Below are positions 8,602 through 17,100 of a DNA stretch of 64,000 nucleotides, in pieces (within the stretch, counting starts at the first letter, position 1; every line of letters starts with the position of its first letter). The position numbers and the translations under genes are program-made. Location: contig CP131057.1 in the NCBI GenBank assembly GCA_030657355.1, positions 1 through 64,000 on the forward strand, read 5' to 3'. Origin of the DNA: Radicibacter daui. Its GTDB lineage: Bacteria > Pseudomonadota > Alphaproteobacteria > Radicibacterales > Radicibacteraceae. The notes below the pieces were generated by a model that worked only from the letters and a program-made list of their open reading frames with translations, did not search any database and was not told the DNA's origin.

Positions 8602-10338
8602 CTAGCCCAGTCGCCATTCTCCGGCATCTAGTGCAGTGCCCATAGCCGCGATCACCGAGCCCCAGTCGCCAGGCCTGGGTTGCCTGAAGAGGCGTGCGGT
8701 CGGGTACCAGGGGCTGTCGGTCCGTCCCAGCTGCCAGCGCCAGTCGGGCGAGTAGGCGAGGGCGATCCAGACCGGGCGACCGAGGGCGCCGGCCAGATGG
8801 GCGATCGAGGTGCAACTGGTGATGACGAGGTCGCAGTTGGCCATCAGGGCGGCCGTATCGACGAATCCGTCCTCGCCGGCATCGACGTCGGCATCGGGAC
8901 GGGTGAGCCAGTCGGCTCGGGCTTCAATGCCTTTTCCCTGCTGCAGCGCGAGCAGACTTGCCCTGTCGGCAAGGGGGGACAAGGCAGAGAGTGGCAGGGA
9001 GCGTTTGCGGTCGCCGCCATAATTGGGGTTGCCCTGCCAGGCAAGGCCGATCCTTGGCCGGCTGCCGCTATCCTGCGGGATCTGCCGCTCGAGGCGTTCC
9101 TTCCAAAGGCTCACCAGTTCGTCTTCGGCCTGTAGGTAAGGCGGGGAGGGCAGGGCACGGATATCTGCCTCACTGGTGATGCCCAGGAGCGCGGGCAGGC
9201 TCATGAGGTGGGTAAAGTAGCGGGTGCCCCTTGCCGCGCGTGGCGCGACGAATTTGAGCCCTTTCAGGGCATGGTATTTGCCGAGAGTGGCGGCGATCCG
9301 AAAAAGCCGTGGATTCATCTCCCACTGGACCTCGTGGGCGCCGCGCGCAAGCAGGGCTGGAGCAAACCGCAGGAACTGCAGACTGTCGCCGAGCCCCTGT
9401 TCGGCGAGGATCGAGAGGGTCTGTCCTTCCAGAGGTTCTCCGCGCCACCGCCGGCTGTTGGGCAAGCTGGCTCGCGCCTTGCCGAGCGCCGAGTGCGCAA
9501 GGCGGGCTTCGTAGCCGACAAAGCCCTGTTTCAGTTCGCCCGCGCTCAGGAGTGTTGTGGCCAAAGCGCTCATGATTTCAGGGTCTTGCGGGTTTTGCGC
9601 CGCTGCCGCCATCAGCCAGCTGCGAGCGTCATCGATATGGCCGCCTTCCACCAGAGCAATGCCATAGGTAGCCATCAGCTTGGGGGAGGAGATTCCGGCT
9701 GCCATGGTCTTGCGACACAGCAGGGCGGCTTCATCATTGCGGTCTTCATTATAAAGCGCCTGGGCGGCAACTACGATAACGTCGGGCTTGTCCGGGCAGC
9801 CGGCGGCAGCCGTGGCCGCGAGTCGGGCTGCCTCATCATGACGGCCCTGGCGCATCAGGATCTGCAGCAGGTTAATCCAGGCAGCGGAGGTCGCCCGGTT
9901 ATGCTGCAGCACGGCCGAGAGTGCCTCGATGGCCTGGCGGGGGTGACCGGCGGCGTCGAGGGCGAGACCGAGATTGAGCGTGTTGTCGGCGTTGCCGTCG
10001 AGCCTGTGCGCCTCGCGGGCGGCGGCCAGAGCGGCAAGTCCGTCGCCAGTCTTCAGCAGGGCTTGCGAGAGGTTGGACCAGCTGTTGGCCCGATCCGGGA
10101 CAAGTGCGACGGCTTCTCGCAGGAAGTTGGCTCCTTCGCCGGAGCGCCCAGTCTGCACCAGCAGCGTGCCGAGCAGATGCAGCAGTTCTGCCTGTTCCAT
10201 GGCATCAACTGCGGCCATATCGGCCAGCATCCGGCGATAGGCGTGTTCTGCTGCGGCCAGATCTCCGGCCTGGTGTTGGGCAAGGGCGACGGCAAGCGCG
10301 GAGGGGGAGGGAGAAGAAGAGGACAGAGTCTGGTTCAC
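8602..10338 (-). CDS. TPR-repeat protein with C-terminal GT9-like domain
   Basis: Protein of 578 residues. The first half is a series of tetratricopeptide units (for example AWINLLQILMRQGRHDEAAR). The second half looks like a GT-B glycosyltransferase, with LSILAEQGLGDSLQFLRFAP and the terminal segment LVITSCTSIAHLAGALGRPV resembling the GT9 donor site. It begins 37 bp after flgL on the same strand and is probably co-transcribed. TPR/glycosyltransferase proteins of this layout occur beside flagellar and surface-glycan genes in alphaproteobacteria; Caulobacter FlbA is a possible relative. Substrate unknown. Confidence 0.78.
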   Translation of the reverse strand: MNQTLSSSSPSPSALAVALAQHQAGDLAAAEHAYRRMLADMAAVDAMEQAELLHLLGTLLVQTGRSGEGANFLREAVALVPDRANSWSNLSQALLKTGDGLAALAAAREAHRLDGNADNTLNLGLALDAAGHPRQAIEALSAVLQHNRATSAAWINLLQILMRQGRHDEAARLAATAAAGCPDKPDVIVVAAQALYNEDRNDEAALLCRKTMAAGISSPKLMATYGIALVEGGHIDDARSWLMAAAAQNPQDPEIMSALATTLLSAGELKQGFVGYEARLAHSALGKARASLPNSRRWRGEPLEGQTLSILAEQGLGDSLQFLRFAPALLARGAHEVQWEMNPRLFRIAATLGKYHALKGLKFVAPRAARGTRYFTHLMSLPALLGITSEADIRALPSPPYLQAEDELVSLWKERLERQIPQDSGSRPRIGLAWQGNPNYGGDRKRSLPLSALSPLADRASLLALQQGKGIEARADWLTRPDADVDAGEDGFVDTAALMANCDLVITSCTSIAHLAGALGRPVWIALAYSPDWRWQLGRTDSPWYPTARLFRQPRPGDWGSVIAAMGTALDAGEWRLG

Positions 10339-10375
10339 TTCCCGTCTGTGGCCCGCAGCAGGCGCGCAGGAGCCG

Positions 10376-11290
10376 TTAGCGGATCGAATTCAGAAGCGAC
10401 AGCTGCGAGACCCGCGACAGCGCCATGTAGGAGGCCTGCAGCACTGTTTGCACCTTGGTCAGCTCTACCATGGCGAGGCTGGGATCGACATCCTCGATCG
10501 TACCCAGCTGGGTTTTCAGGGTAAGCTTGAATTCGCTCTGGCGGGACTGGATGTCCTCGATCTGCTTCTGCTGGTTACCGACGACGGCCTGGTTGTCGGC
10601 AATGCCGGTGATCGCATCGGCAAGCATCGCGTTGGCCTGATTGAGCTTTTCCTCTTCGCCGCCGGACGTGGCAACGAGGTTGAGAGCGCGCATCAGCTTG
10701 TCGAAAGCAGGGTTATTGGCGGTGAGGCCATAATTGATGGTCTCTGTATCGTCGATGCGGGCCTGCGACTGTTCCGTGGAGCCATTATAATAAAGCGGCT
10801 TTTCCGGCGTTGCTTCGCCGGCATCGAGCGGTGCCAGCACGCTGCGGTCGCTGACATCGACCGGCGGCTGGTCGCCGCCTATGCCGCCAAAGACATAGAC
10901 GCCGCCAAGGCTCGAATTGAGCGCTGACGCCACGGTGTCGATGGCGGTGTTGGCGAGGGTCGTCACCTGACCCTGGTTGCCGGTGGTGCCGGAGAGTGCC
11001 TGCATCACCTTGGTGCGCATATCGCTGGCAATATCGAAGAGCGTGTCCAGTGCCGTTGCCTGGGTGTCGAGGCGGCTGCTGGCAGTCTGGGAATTCTCCG
11101 TAAACTGATCGTAGGCGCGGACCTGGGCGGAAAGATCGATCTGCTGCCCGGCAAGATCTCCCAGGCCAGAATATTGCTGTGCCTTCTTTCCGGTCGTGAT
11201 TTGTTCCTGCAACCGGGCATAATCTGCCGTGTTGTTGACGACATGGTTCAGAATCTGGTTCTGCAGCGAGCTTGTGGCAACACGGGTCAT
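10376..11290 (-). CDS. flgL: Flagellar hook-filament junction protein FlgL
   Basis: Structural protein of 304 residues that joins the hook to the filament. The N terminus MTRVATSSLQNQILNHVV and the following TGKKAQQYSGLGDLAGQQ match the conserved D0/D1 helix of flagellin-like proteins. The C terminus LTKVQTVLQASYMALSRVSQLSLLNSIR is the matching helix. The start at 11290 is chosen because the family begins there; a much longer in-frame extension crosses the ParA gene on the other strand and is spurious. No flgK is adjacent, so it is separated from its usual partner. Confidence 0.92.
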   Translation of the reverse strand: MTRVATSSLQNQILNHVVNNTADYARLQEQITTGKKAQQYSGLGDLAGQQIDLSAQVRAYDQFTENSQTASSRLDTQATALDTLFDIASDMRTKVMQALSGTTGNQGQVTTLANTAIDTVASALNSSLGGVYVFGGIGGDQPPVDVSDRSVLAPLDAGEATPEKPLYYNGSTEQSQARIDDTETINYGLTANNPAFDKLMRALNLVATSGGEEEKLNQANAMLADAITGIADNQAVVGNQQKQIEDIQSRQSEFKLTLKTQLGTIEDVDPSLAMVELTKVQTVLQASYMALSRVSQLSLLNSIR

Positions 11291-11403
11291 GACAGGCCTC
11301 CGATACGTTGCCCTCTTACAAGCATCTTTCATGCCAGGTTTCCGGTTCCTTTCCGGAACTGCTTTCCTGTCCTTTTCTGAGGAAATCTGTGCGCTTTGGC
11401 GTG

Positions 11404-11435
11404 GTATGATATCGAATCTAGTATGATATAGATTC
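11404..11435. repeat. Paired 9-bp direct repeats upstream of the ParA gene
   Basis: GTATGATAT occurs at 11404-11412 and again at 11421-11429, and each copy is followed at once by a GAATC or GATTC motif. The block is AT-rich in a GC-rich setting and lies 40-70 bp before the ParA start, in the divergent gap with flgL. It could be an operator or a centromere-like site for the ParA partner. No binding data are available. Confidence 0.5.
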
Positions 11436-11473
11436 ATCTCCAACCGTATGTTAAGTTCACTCTTATAGGTTGG

Positions 11474-12187
11474 ATGTCCAAAACCGAAAGCAGCGTAACC
11501 GTGATCATTCTCATCGGTGGTGAAAAGGGCGGCTCCGGCAAGACCACCATCGCGACCAACATGGCCGCGATGCGGGCAGCGCAGGGGCGCGACGTACTGC
11601 TGGTGGATACCGATATCCAGGGCAGCGCCAGCTATTGGGCCGCAAACCGTGACGAGGCGGGGGTCATTCCCCGCATCCCCTGTGTGCAGAAGTTCGGCCG
11701 CAACCTTGCTGTCGAGGTCCGCGATCTTGCCGGCCGTTACGGCGACGTCATCGTCGATGCAGGCGGGCGTGACAGCGCGGAGCTGCGGGCGGCGCTGGTG
11801 GTGGCGGAGGCAGCCTTCATCCCCATTCAGGCCTCGCAGTTCGATGTGTGGACCCTGCAGCGCATGGACGAACTGGTGGCCTCCGCGCGCGCCTTTAATC
11901 CGGGGCTTACTGCCCGCGTCATCGTCAACCGCGCTTCCACCAACCCGGTGGTCAGCGAAGCGGACGAGGTGCGGGAGGTGATGGGCGATTTCGAGCATCT
12001 ATCGCTCGCGCCCGTGGTTCTGCGGGACCGTATCAGTTATCGCAAGGCCGCCAAGGCGGGTCTGGGTGTTGTGGAAATGGAACGTTCGGACGCCAAGTCG
12101 AAGTCCGAAATTCGCCGTTTGTTCAATGAGGTGTTCAGTGAAAACAGCCAAGCCGACTCTGAGGGCGAAACCGCCGTCTCGGCGTGA
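11474..12187 (+). CDS. ParA/MinD-type partition ATPase
   Basis: Protein of 237 residues with the deviant Walker A motif KGGSGKTT (residues 18-25) and the DTDIQGSASYW switch region typical of ParA. It lacks the N-terminal DNA-binding domain of type Ia ParA, so it resembles the small type Ib plasmid partition ATPases. A second small gene overlaps its 3' end, as in ParA-ParB/ParG cassettes. It stands alone beside flgL, away from any replication gene. It may be a domesticated plasmid module or a cargo-positioning ATPase rather than the main chromosome partition protein. Confidence 0.82.
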   Translation: MSKTESSVTVIILIGGEKGGSGKTTIATNMAAMRAAQGRDVLLVDTDIQGSASYWAANRDEAGVIPRIPCVQKFGRNLAVEVRDLAGRYGDVIVDAGGRDSAELRAALVVAEAAFIPIQASQFDVWTLQRMDELVASARAFNPGLTARVIVNRASTNPVVSEADEVREVMGDFEHLSLAPVVLRDRISYRKAAKAGLGVVEMERSDAKSKSEIRRLFNEVFSENSQADSEGETAVSA

Positions 12188-12500
12188 GCTGCCCGATCTG
12201 CATGACCCGCGCCTGGCTGCCTTCCTGGGCGGCGCGGAGCGTGCTTATGCCGATGAAGGCAGCGCCGCCGGAGAGGTCGAGGTTCTGGAGCCGCCGCCGC
12301 CGCCGGCGCTGCCGTGGGACGATCCCGCGGTTCGTCCGGACGTGACCAAGCTCTATAATCTTCGCCTGCCCGAGGGTTATTTGCTGAAATTACGTTACAT
12401 CGCTGACAATACGCCGCTCAGCATGCAGAGATTCTGCCTTGAGCTGCTGTTGCCGGCGATCGACGAGAAGATCGATCAATTGATCGGGCGCAAGGCCTGA
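12138..12500 (+). CDS. Small partner of ParA-like ATPase, possible DNA-binding protein
   Basis: Predicted protein of 120 residues starting at a GTG that overlaps the ParA gene by 50 nt. The N terminus is basic and proline-rich. The C-terminal 45 residues (YNLRLPEGYLLKLRYIADNT, then SMQRFCLELLLPAIDEKID) look like a ribbon-helix-helix fold, the DNA-binding fold of ParG/Omega-type partition proteins. This position and fold make it the likely centromere-binding partner of the ParA protein. I do not recognise a named family, so the function is inferred from context. A longer frame starting at 12066 is not favoured. Confidence 0.6.
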   Translation: MKTAKPTLRAKPPSRRELPDLHDPRLAAFLGGAERAYADEGSAAGEVEVLEPPPPPALPWDDPAVRPDVTKLYNLRLPEGYLLKLRYIADNTPLSMQRFCLELLLPAIDEKIDQLIGRKA

Positions 12501-12571
12501 ACGCCGGAATTTGGCATTCTTGTGGAGTGATCCCTGTTTTCTCCACATCCTTATGAAAAACCGGAGCCGGT

Positions 12572-13798
12572 ATGAGCGTGGCTGAACTTGTTGCTGCCCT
12601 TCCCGCAAATTTGAAGGCGCGGTTGGACCGCCTGTTCGATCCCATCGGGATTGAGGGTTTTCTCAAGGACTATCACGGCAAGAAGTATCTGCATCTGCCG
12701 GGCAAGGCCGAGAGCGTGGCTGACGTGATGAGCTGGGAGCTACTGGAGCGCCTGCTTAACATGGCGCCGATCTGGAGCCCGGCATCTCTGCAGCTGGTAC
12801 TGGATCGCAATCCGGTGCCGACCGCTGAATATTGTCGTCCTGCGGTGCTGGCAAACGGCCAGGAAGGTCTGCGGCCGGAGCCAGCCCTGGTGGAAGGCTG
12901 GATCACCCGCGGTGCTACGCTGGTGCTCAATGACGTCGACCGGCTGACCTTTGGCCTGAATGAGGTCTCTGCGGCACTGCAGGCGCTGACCGGCGGCCGT
13001 GTTCAGGGCAATCTTTACTGCTCGCGCCGCGGACGGCAGGCTTTTGCCCCCCATTTCGATACGCACGACGTTTATGCGCTGCATTGCGCCGGCGAGAAGG
13101 TCTGGCGGCTCTATGAGGGCCAGATTGAGGCGCCGATTGCGCACCGCTCCTTCAAGTTCAGCCCGGAAGAAAACCAGAAACATTGCGGCAAGCTGGCTGA
13201 AGAGATCGTGATGCGCCCCGGCGACCTGCTTTATATGCCACGGGGCCGGTACCACGACGCGCTGGCGAGCCAGGAAGGGGCAATCCACATCGCTCTTGGC
13301 GTTACCGCTCCCAAGGCCATAGATCTGCTGCCGCTGGTCATGGAAGCCATGATCAGCCAGGGCTTTTTCCGGGCCGATCTGCCCGGTCCTGCTGTGCGGG
13401 AGACGCTTGGTGCCTGGCAGAAACAGCTTTCCAGGGGGATTGGGGAGCTGGTGGCTTCACCAGCCTTCAGCGAGGGGCTGCGCACTATTCTGGAGACCTA
13501 CCCGTATCCTCGCGATACGTACAATCTGGACGCAGTGTTCACTGGCGGCCAGCGTTACCGTCTTAACGGGCAGTTTAGGCTGGCCCAGCAGGGCCCCCAA
13601 TGGCTGCTTGCCAGTGACAAGGGCGCGGTTGCTGTCCCCGGTGAAATCGTGGAGATCGTGCGGCATGTCGTCGAGCAGCCGCATGAGGTCAGTTTCAGCG
13701 AAAAGCAGGTCGCCGATCTTTCCGCCGGCAAGCCGCTGGGACTGGTGCGCGATACGCTCGACAAACTGCGGCAGATGAAGGTTGTTACCTTCGCCTGA
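12572..13798 (+). CDS. JmjC/cupin 2-oxoglutarate- and iron-dependent oxygenase (ribosomal oxygenase-like)
   Basis: Protein of 408 residues in the Cupin_4/ROX (YcfD, MINA/NO66) group. The iron-binding HxD is HFD at residues 161-163 (APHFDTHDVY), and the distal histidine is His228 in PRGRYHDAL. The N-terminal segment GFLKDYHGKKYLHLPG is a family hallmark, and a C-terminal winged-helix region follows. Members hydroxylate ribosomal proteins such as L16 in Escherichia coli. Whether this one modifies a ribosomal protein or another target cannot be seen. It follows the ParA pair on the same strand and ends just before a perfect palindrome. Confidence 0.85.
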   Translation: MSVAELVAALPANLKARLDRLFDPIGIEGFLKDYHGKKYLHLPGKAESVADVMSWELLERLLNMAPIWSPASLQLVLDRNPVPTAEYCRPAVLANGQEGLRPEPALVEGWITRGATLVLNDVDRLTFGLNEVSAALQALTGGRVQGNLYCSRRGRQAFAPHFDTHDVYALHCAGEKVWRLYEGQIEAPIAHRSFKFSPEENQKHCGKLAEEIVMRPGDLLYMPRGRYHDALASQEGAIHIALGVTAPKAIDLLPLVMEAMISQGFFRADLPGPAVRETLGAWQKQLSRGIGELVASPAFSEGLRTILETYPYPRDTYNLDAVFTGGQRYRLNGQFRLAQQGPQWLLASDKGAVAVPGEIVEIVRHVVEQPHEVSFSEKQVADLSAGKPLGLVRDTLDKLRQMKVVTFA

Positions 13799-13816
13799 GG
13801 TTGGCGAGCGGCAAAC

Positions 13817-13878
13817 AAGGACCAGAAACAGAAACGGCCACTCCGCATGCGGAGTGGCCGTTTCTGTTTCTGGTCCTT
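13817..13878. terminator. Perfect 62-bp palindrome between convergent genes, probable bidirectional terminator
   Basis: Bases 13817-13847 are the exact reverse complement of 13848-13878, giving 31-bp arms with no spacer and a GCATGC centre. The segment lies 18 bp after the oxygenase stop and directly abuts the stop codon of the convergent lipoprotein gene. A GC-rich inner stem flanked by A- and T-rich outer arms would fold in either transcript. The arm length is far beyond an ordinary terminator. Confidence 0.8.
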
Positions 13879-14376
13879 TCAATAATGCATCGTTCGTTGC
13901 TCCGCAGCGCGGGCAAGCACGGCATTTTCAAGGTCCCGATGCAGATCGGGGGATACCGGCGCGCTTTGCCAGATTTTGCCATCCGGCCCCAGAACCTGCC
14001 GGAAGGCAGAAATGGAGATGTTTTCTGCCTTCAGTGCTTCACCGCGGATAACGACGTTGAAGCGGAAGCGCTCGGTTGGCGCGTCGGGGGCGGCGGTCCA
14101 GTCATAGAGGATGGTACCGCCATAGGGGTCTGCCTGCAGCAGATGATAGGGCGCGAAGATCTCAAGCGTAGCGCGCCACAGTTCGGCGTTCACGGCAATG
14201 CCGGATCGGGGGCCGTCCGGTGTCCCCTTGGGGGCTCCGGGGCCGAGGACGATGCCGCCTGGACCAAACACGGACTCTTTTGGTTTGCTCTCGGGTGCGG
14301 GCTTGAACTGATATCCGCAACCGACAACGACAACGGTTGTGAGGGCGAGGGTAAGATACTTGGCGCTGCGGCGCAT
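13879..14376 (-). CDS. DUF3576 lipoprotein
   Basis: Predicted outer-membrane or periplasmic lipoprotein of 165 residues. A signal peptide (residues 1-19) ends in a lipobox VVVGCG, so Cys20 would be lipid-modified. The core (VNAELWRATLEIF, ADPYGGTILYDW, then ERFRFNVVIRGEALKAENIS) matches DUF3576, a family largely confined to alphaproteobacteria. Its cellular role is not established. The stop codon abuts the 62-bp palindrome that also follows the convergent oxygenase gene. Confidence 0.82.
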   Translation of the reverse strand: MRRSAKYLTLALTTVVVVGCGYQFKPAPESKPKESVFGPGGIVLGPGAPKGTPDGPRSGIAVNAELWRATLEIFAPYHLLQADPYGGTILYDWTAAPDAPTERFRFNVVIRGEALKAENISISAFRQVLGPDGKIWQSAPVSPDLHRDLENAVLARAAEQRTMHY

Positions 14377-14447
14377 GAAGAAGCCCGGATCGGTTAAGCC
14401 AAAATTCGGTTTGCATCCTCGTCGCTTGCAGGCGGGGCTTCAACACA

Positions 14448-14488
14448 AAAAGCACGAAAAAAGAAAGGCAGGGCCGAAGCCCTGCCTT
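14448..14488 (-). terminator. Rho-independent terminator of the first porin
   Basis: A perfect 10-bp stem (AAGGCAGGGC at 14465-14474 with GCCCTGCCTT at 14479-14488) encloses a CGAA loop. On the minus strand it is followed by a T-rich stretch, and it begins 30 bp after the porin stop. Confidence 0.85.
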
Positions 14489-14517
14489 CCTGTTTCCAAT
14501 TCAGATCAAAGTCTGGA

Positions 14518-15591
14518 TCAGAAAGCAACCTTGGTGCCGAGCATAACGACGGTGGTGTCATCACCATTGTCGTCATCCTTGAACTGGTTGACTTCACCAA
14601 GGGCCGTGACGCCCGGAGCAACAGCGTAGCTAACAGCGGCGCCGTAAGCGGTGGAGTCCGGGTTGCCATCGAAGTTCGTCGATTCGTAGCTGGCCTTGTC
14701 GTAGGTCGCACCAACGGTGAACGCGCCGATGTCGTAGGTAACACCAACAGCCCACTCGTTGAAGTCGTCGCCGCCCGAGGTCAGATTCCTAGCGAAGGTG
14801 TAGCCGCCACCAACCTTGAGAGCACCGAAGCCGAAAGTGGCACCAGCGTTATAAGCGGTCGGGTTTTCCGAGCTGAGGTCGCGCTTGCCGGTGATCACCG
14901 CACCACCAGCGCTGACGGAAACGCCAGAGAACTCACCTTCCCAGCTGCCGCCGAAATCATAGATATCGGACACACCGCTATCGGAGGTAGTAGTAGCCGC
15001 AGTCTTCTTGAGGCCATTGCCGCTGTCGAAGCTGTTGTCACCCTTCGGCGTGTAGGACGCGCCGAAAGTGAAGCCAGCCAGATCAAGGCCGCTGGTGCTG
15101 TAATAGATCTTCGTGGCGTCGCCATTGAGGTTCTGCTCGATGGAGTCGCCAGCCCAGCTGGTGGTCACGAAGCGGGTAGCGGAACCGTCCCACTGGCCGT
15201 CGCCGGTCAGCGGGCCCTGCTGGTAGAAAGTGTCAACGGCGCCGTCATCGTCACCGAGGGTCAGCGAACCGAAGCTCGCGGACGAGAAGGTGATGGACAG
15301 TTCGTCGGTGGCGAGGTTGCTGTTGTTCTTGTCCCAAGCAAAGTCGAGACGACCGGTGGTGGTCAGGCCGTTGTCAGCAACATACTTCGGGGAGAAGGTG
15401 AAGTCGCCGTCGGACAGAAAGTCGATCTTGCGCTGAGCGCCGGTGTCGTTATCGGCGTAGGCGCCTTCGAACTCGACGCTGCCGGAGATGCCGAGCGTGG
15501 TGGCCTTGGTGGTCACCTGCTGAGCAGAAGCCACGCCAGCAAAACCAGCAGCGGCGACCAGGGCGGTGGTGCCCAGAAGAATCTTCTTCAT
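14518..15591 (-). CDS. Outer-membrane porin, paralogue A
   Basis: General diffusion porin of 357 residues, predicted 16-stranded beta-barrel and trimeric. The signal peptide MKKILLGTTALVAAAGFAG ends at ASA-QQ, and the mature N terminus is QQVTTKATTLGISGSVEFEG. The chain is glycine- and aspartate-rich and ends in VMLGTKVAF, with the terminal Phe that the outer-membrane assembly machinery recognises. The start at 15591 has a good AGGGAG ribosome-binding site. It is the last of three tandem paralogues, each with its own hairpin terminator, which suggests separate expression. Confidence 0.93.
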   Translation of the reverse strand: MKKILLGTTALVAAAGFAGVASAQQVTTKATTLGISGSVEFEGAYADNDTGAQRKIDFLSDGDFTFSPKYVADNGLTTTGRLDFAWDKNNSNLATDELSITFSSASFGSLTLGDDDGAVDTFYQQGPLTGDGQWDGSATRFVTTSWAGDSIEQNLNGDATKIYYSTSGLDLAGFTFGASYTPKGDNSFDSGNGLKKTAATTTSDSGVSDIYDFGGSWEGEFSGVSVSAGGAVITGKRDLSSENPTAYNAGATFGFGALKVGGGYTFARNLTSGGDDFNEWAVGVTYDIGAFTVGATYDKASYESTNFDGNPDSTAYGAAVSYAVAPGVTALGEVNQFKDDDNGDDTTVVMLGTKVAF

Positions 15592-15957
15592 TAAAATGTG
15601 CTCCCTCAAGCAGCAGATTTGTTTCACCCCGGATTAGGCTCCTTACCCTCCCCCTGTTCAATGGATTTGCCCTTGAAGGGCAATCCAAACTGCAACACTG
15701 TTGTTTTTTAGCAACGGTATTGAAGAGGGAAGAGCAAAGCCTAGCGAAAACAGAACCTCACAAAGTGTGAGACTTCGCTTTCGCTGAGGTGACGACAGAG
15801 TTCATGACAGACAACGAGGACGCAACCACACTCTTCCTCCAAGGGGATCAGCGGAGGAGTGGTGTTGCCGCATCGACACAATGTCTCGGATGTACTGCTA
15901 ATAGCGCGGAGGGACGTAAAAGCTTTTGTCAGACGTTCATTCTGTAGGGCCTAACGA
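15592..15957. other. Intergenic region upstream of porin A with a hairpin at 15661-15684
   Basis: No gene is supported here. An interrupted stem (TGCCCTT with AAGGGCA, extended by GGAT/ATCC) lies about 70 bp before the porin start. The 35 bp just before the start codon closely match those of porin B, including CTGCTGCTTGAGGGAGCACA. The region presumably holds the porin A promoter and an untranslated leader. Confidence 0.5.
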
Positions 15958-15990
15958 GGGAGAAACAGGGCCTTGTGCCCTGTTTCTCCC
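15958..15990 (-). terminator. Hairpin terminator of porin B
   Basis: A perfect 14-bp stem, GGGAGAAACAGGGC at 15958-15971 with its complement at 15977-15990 and a 5-nt loop, lies 24 bp past the porin B stop. No clear T tract follows on the minus strand, so it could also act as a 3' stabilising hairpin. Confidence 0.7.
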
Positions 15991-16014
15991 CAGTTTGGTC
16001 AGACAAAAGCTGGA

Positions 16015-17100
16015 TCAGAACGCAATCTTTGTGCCCAGCATGACGACGGTGGTGTCGTTGCTGTTGTCGTCATCCTTGAACTGGTTGATTTCGCCGAGAG
16101 CGGTCACGCCGGGAGCCACGGCGTACGTAACGGCGGCACCATAAGCAGTGGAATCGACTTTGGCGGTACCTGCGGTGCCGGTAGTGGTGCCATCGTCGAA
16201 ATCACTCTTTTGATAAGTGGCGCCAACGGTGTAAGCGCCAATCGCATACGTGGCACCGACGGCCCAAGCGTGATCATCCTTACCGGGGGCATAGCGGTTG
16301 GAACCGCTGGTGTAGCCGCCACCAACGGTGAGTGCACCGAAGCCCAATTTGCCGCCGACGTTAAAGGCCGAGGGATCTTCGCTGGAGAGGTCACGCTTGC
16401 CGCTGATGTAAGAGCCAGCAACCGAGACCGTCACACCGGAGAAGTCGCCGCTCCAGCTTCCACCGACGTCATAAAGGTCCGACATCGCGGCGTCAGTAGT
16501 AGTGCCGATAGCCGTTTTAGAAAGAGTGCCGGTGTCGAAGGTGCTGTTGTTCTTCGGGGTGTAGGACGCGCCGAAGGTAAAGCCGGCAAGGTCGAGGCCG
16601 GAGGTGCTGTAATAGATCTTCGTGGCGTCACCGTTCAGGTTGACGTTGAGATTGTCGCCAGACCAGTCGGACGTCACGAAGCGGGTCGCTGAGCCGTCCC
16701 AGTTGCCATCGCCGGCGGTCGGGCCACCCTGCCAGAAAGTGTCGGCAGCGCCGTCATCATCACCAAGAGTTATGGAGCCGAAGCTTGCGGACTGGAAGGT
16801 GATGGACAGTTCGTCGGTGGCAAGATTGCTGTTGTTCTTGTCCCAAGCAAAGTCAAGACGACCGATGGTGGTCAGGCCGTTGTCGGCAACGTATTTCGGC
16901 GAGAAGGTGAAGTCGCCGTCAGACAGAAAGTCGATCTTGCGGGCTGCGCCTGTGTCGTTATCGGCATAGGCGGCTTCAAATTCGACGCTGCCGGCGATCG
17001 ACAGCGAGGTGGCCTTGGTGGTCACCTGCTGGGCGGAGGCAAGGCCAGAGAAACCGGCAGCCGCGACCAGGGCGGTGGTGCCCAGGAGAATCTTCTTCAT
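16015..17100 (-). CDS. Outer-membrane porin, paralogue B
   Basis: Porin of 361 residues and paralogue of the genes on either side. The signal peptide MKKILLGTTALVAAAGFSG ends at ASA-QQ, and the mature barrel ends VMLGTKIAF. It is closest to porin A, with near-identical N-terminal strands (FTFSPKYVADNGLTT, SNLATDELSITF), and differs mainly in segments likely to form surface loops. The start at 17100 is used rather than the much longer upstream frame, because the signal peptide begins there and an AGGGAG site precedes it. Confidence 0.93.
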   Translation of the reverse strand: MKKILLGTTALVAAAGFSGLASAQQVTTKATSLSIAGSVEFEAAYADNDTGAARKIDFLSDGDFTFSPKYVADNGLTTIGRLDFAWDKNNSNLATDELSITFQSASFGSITLGDDDGAADTFWQGGPTAGDGNWDGSATRFVTSDWSGDNLNVNLNGDATKIYYSTSGLDLAGFTFGASYTPKNNSTFDTGTLSKTAIGTTTDAAMSDLYDVGGSWSGDFSGVTVSVAGSYISGKRDLSSEDPSAFNVGGKLGFGALTVGGGYTSGSNRYAPGKDDHAWAVGATYAIGAYTVGATYQKSDFDDGTTTGTAGTAKVDSTAYGAAVTYAVAPGVTALGEINQFKDDDNSNDTTVVMLGTKIAF

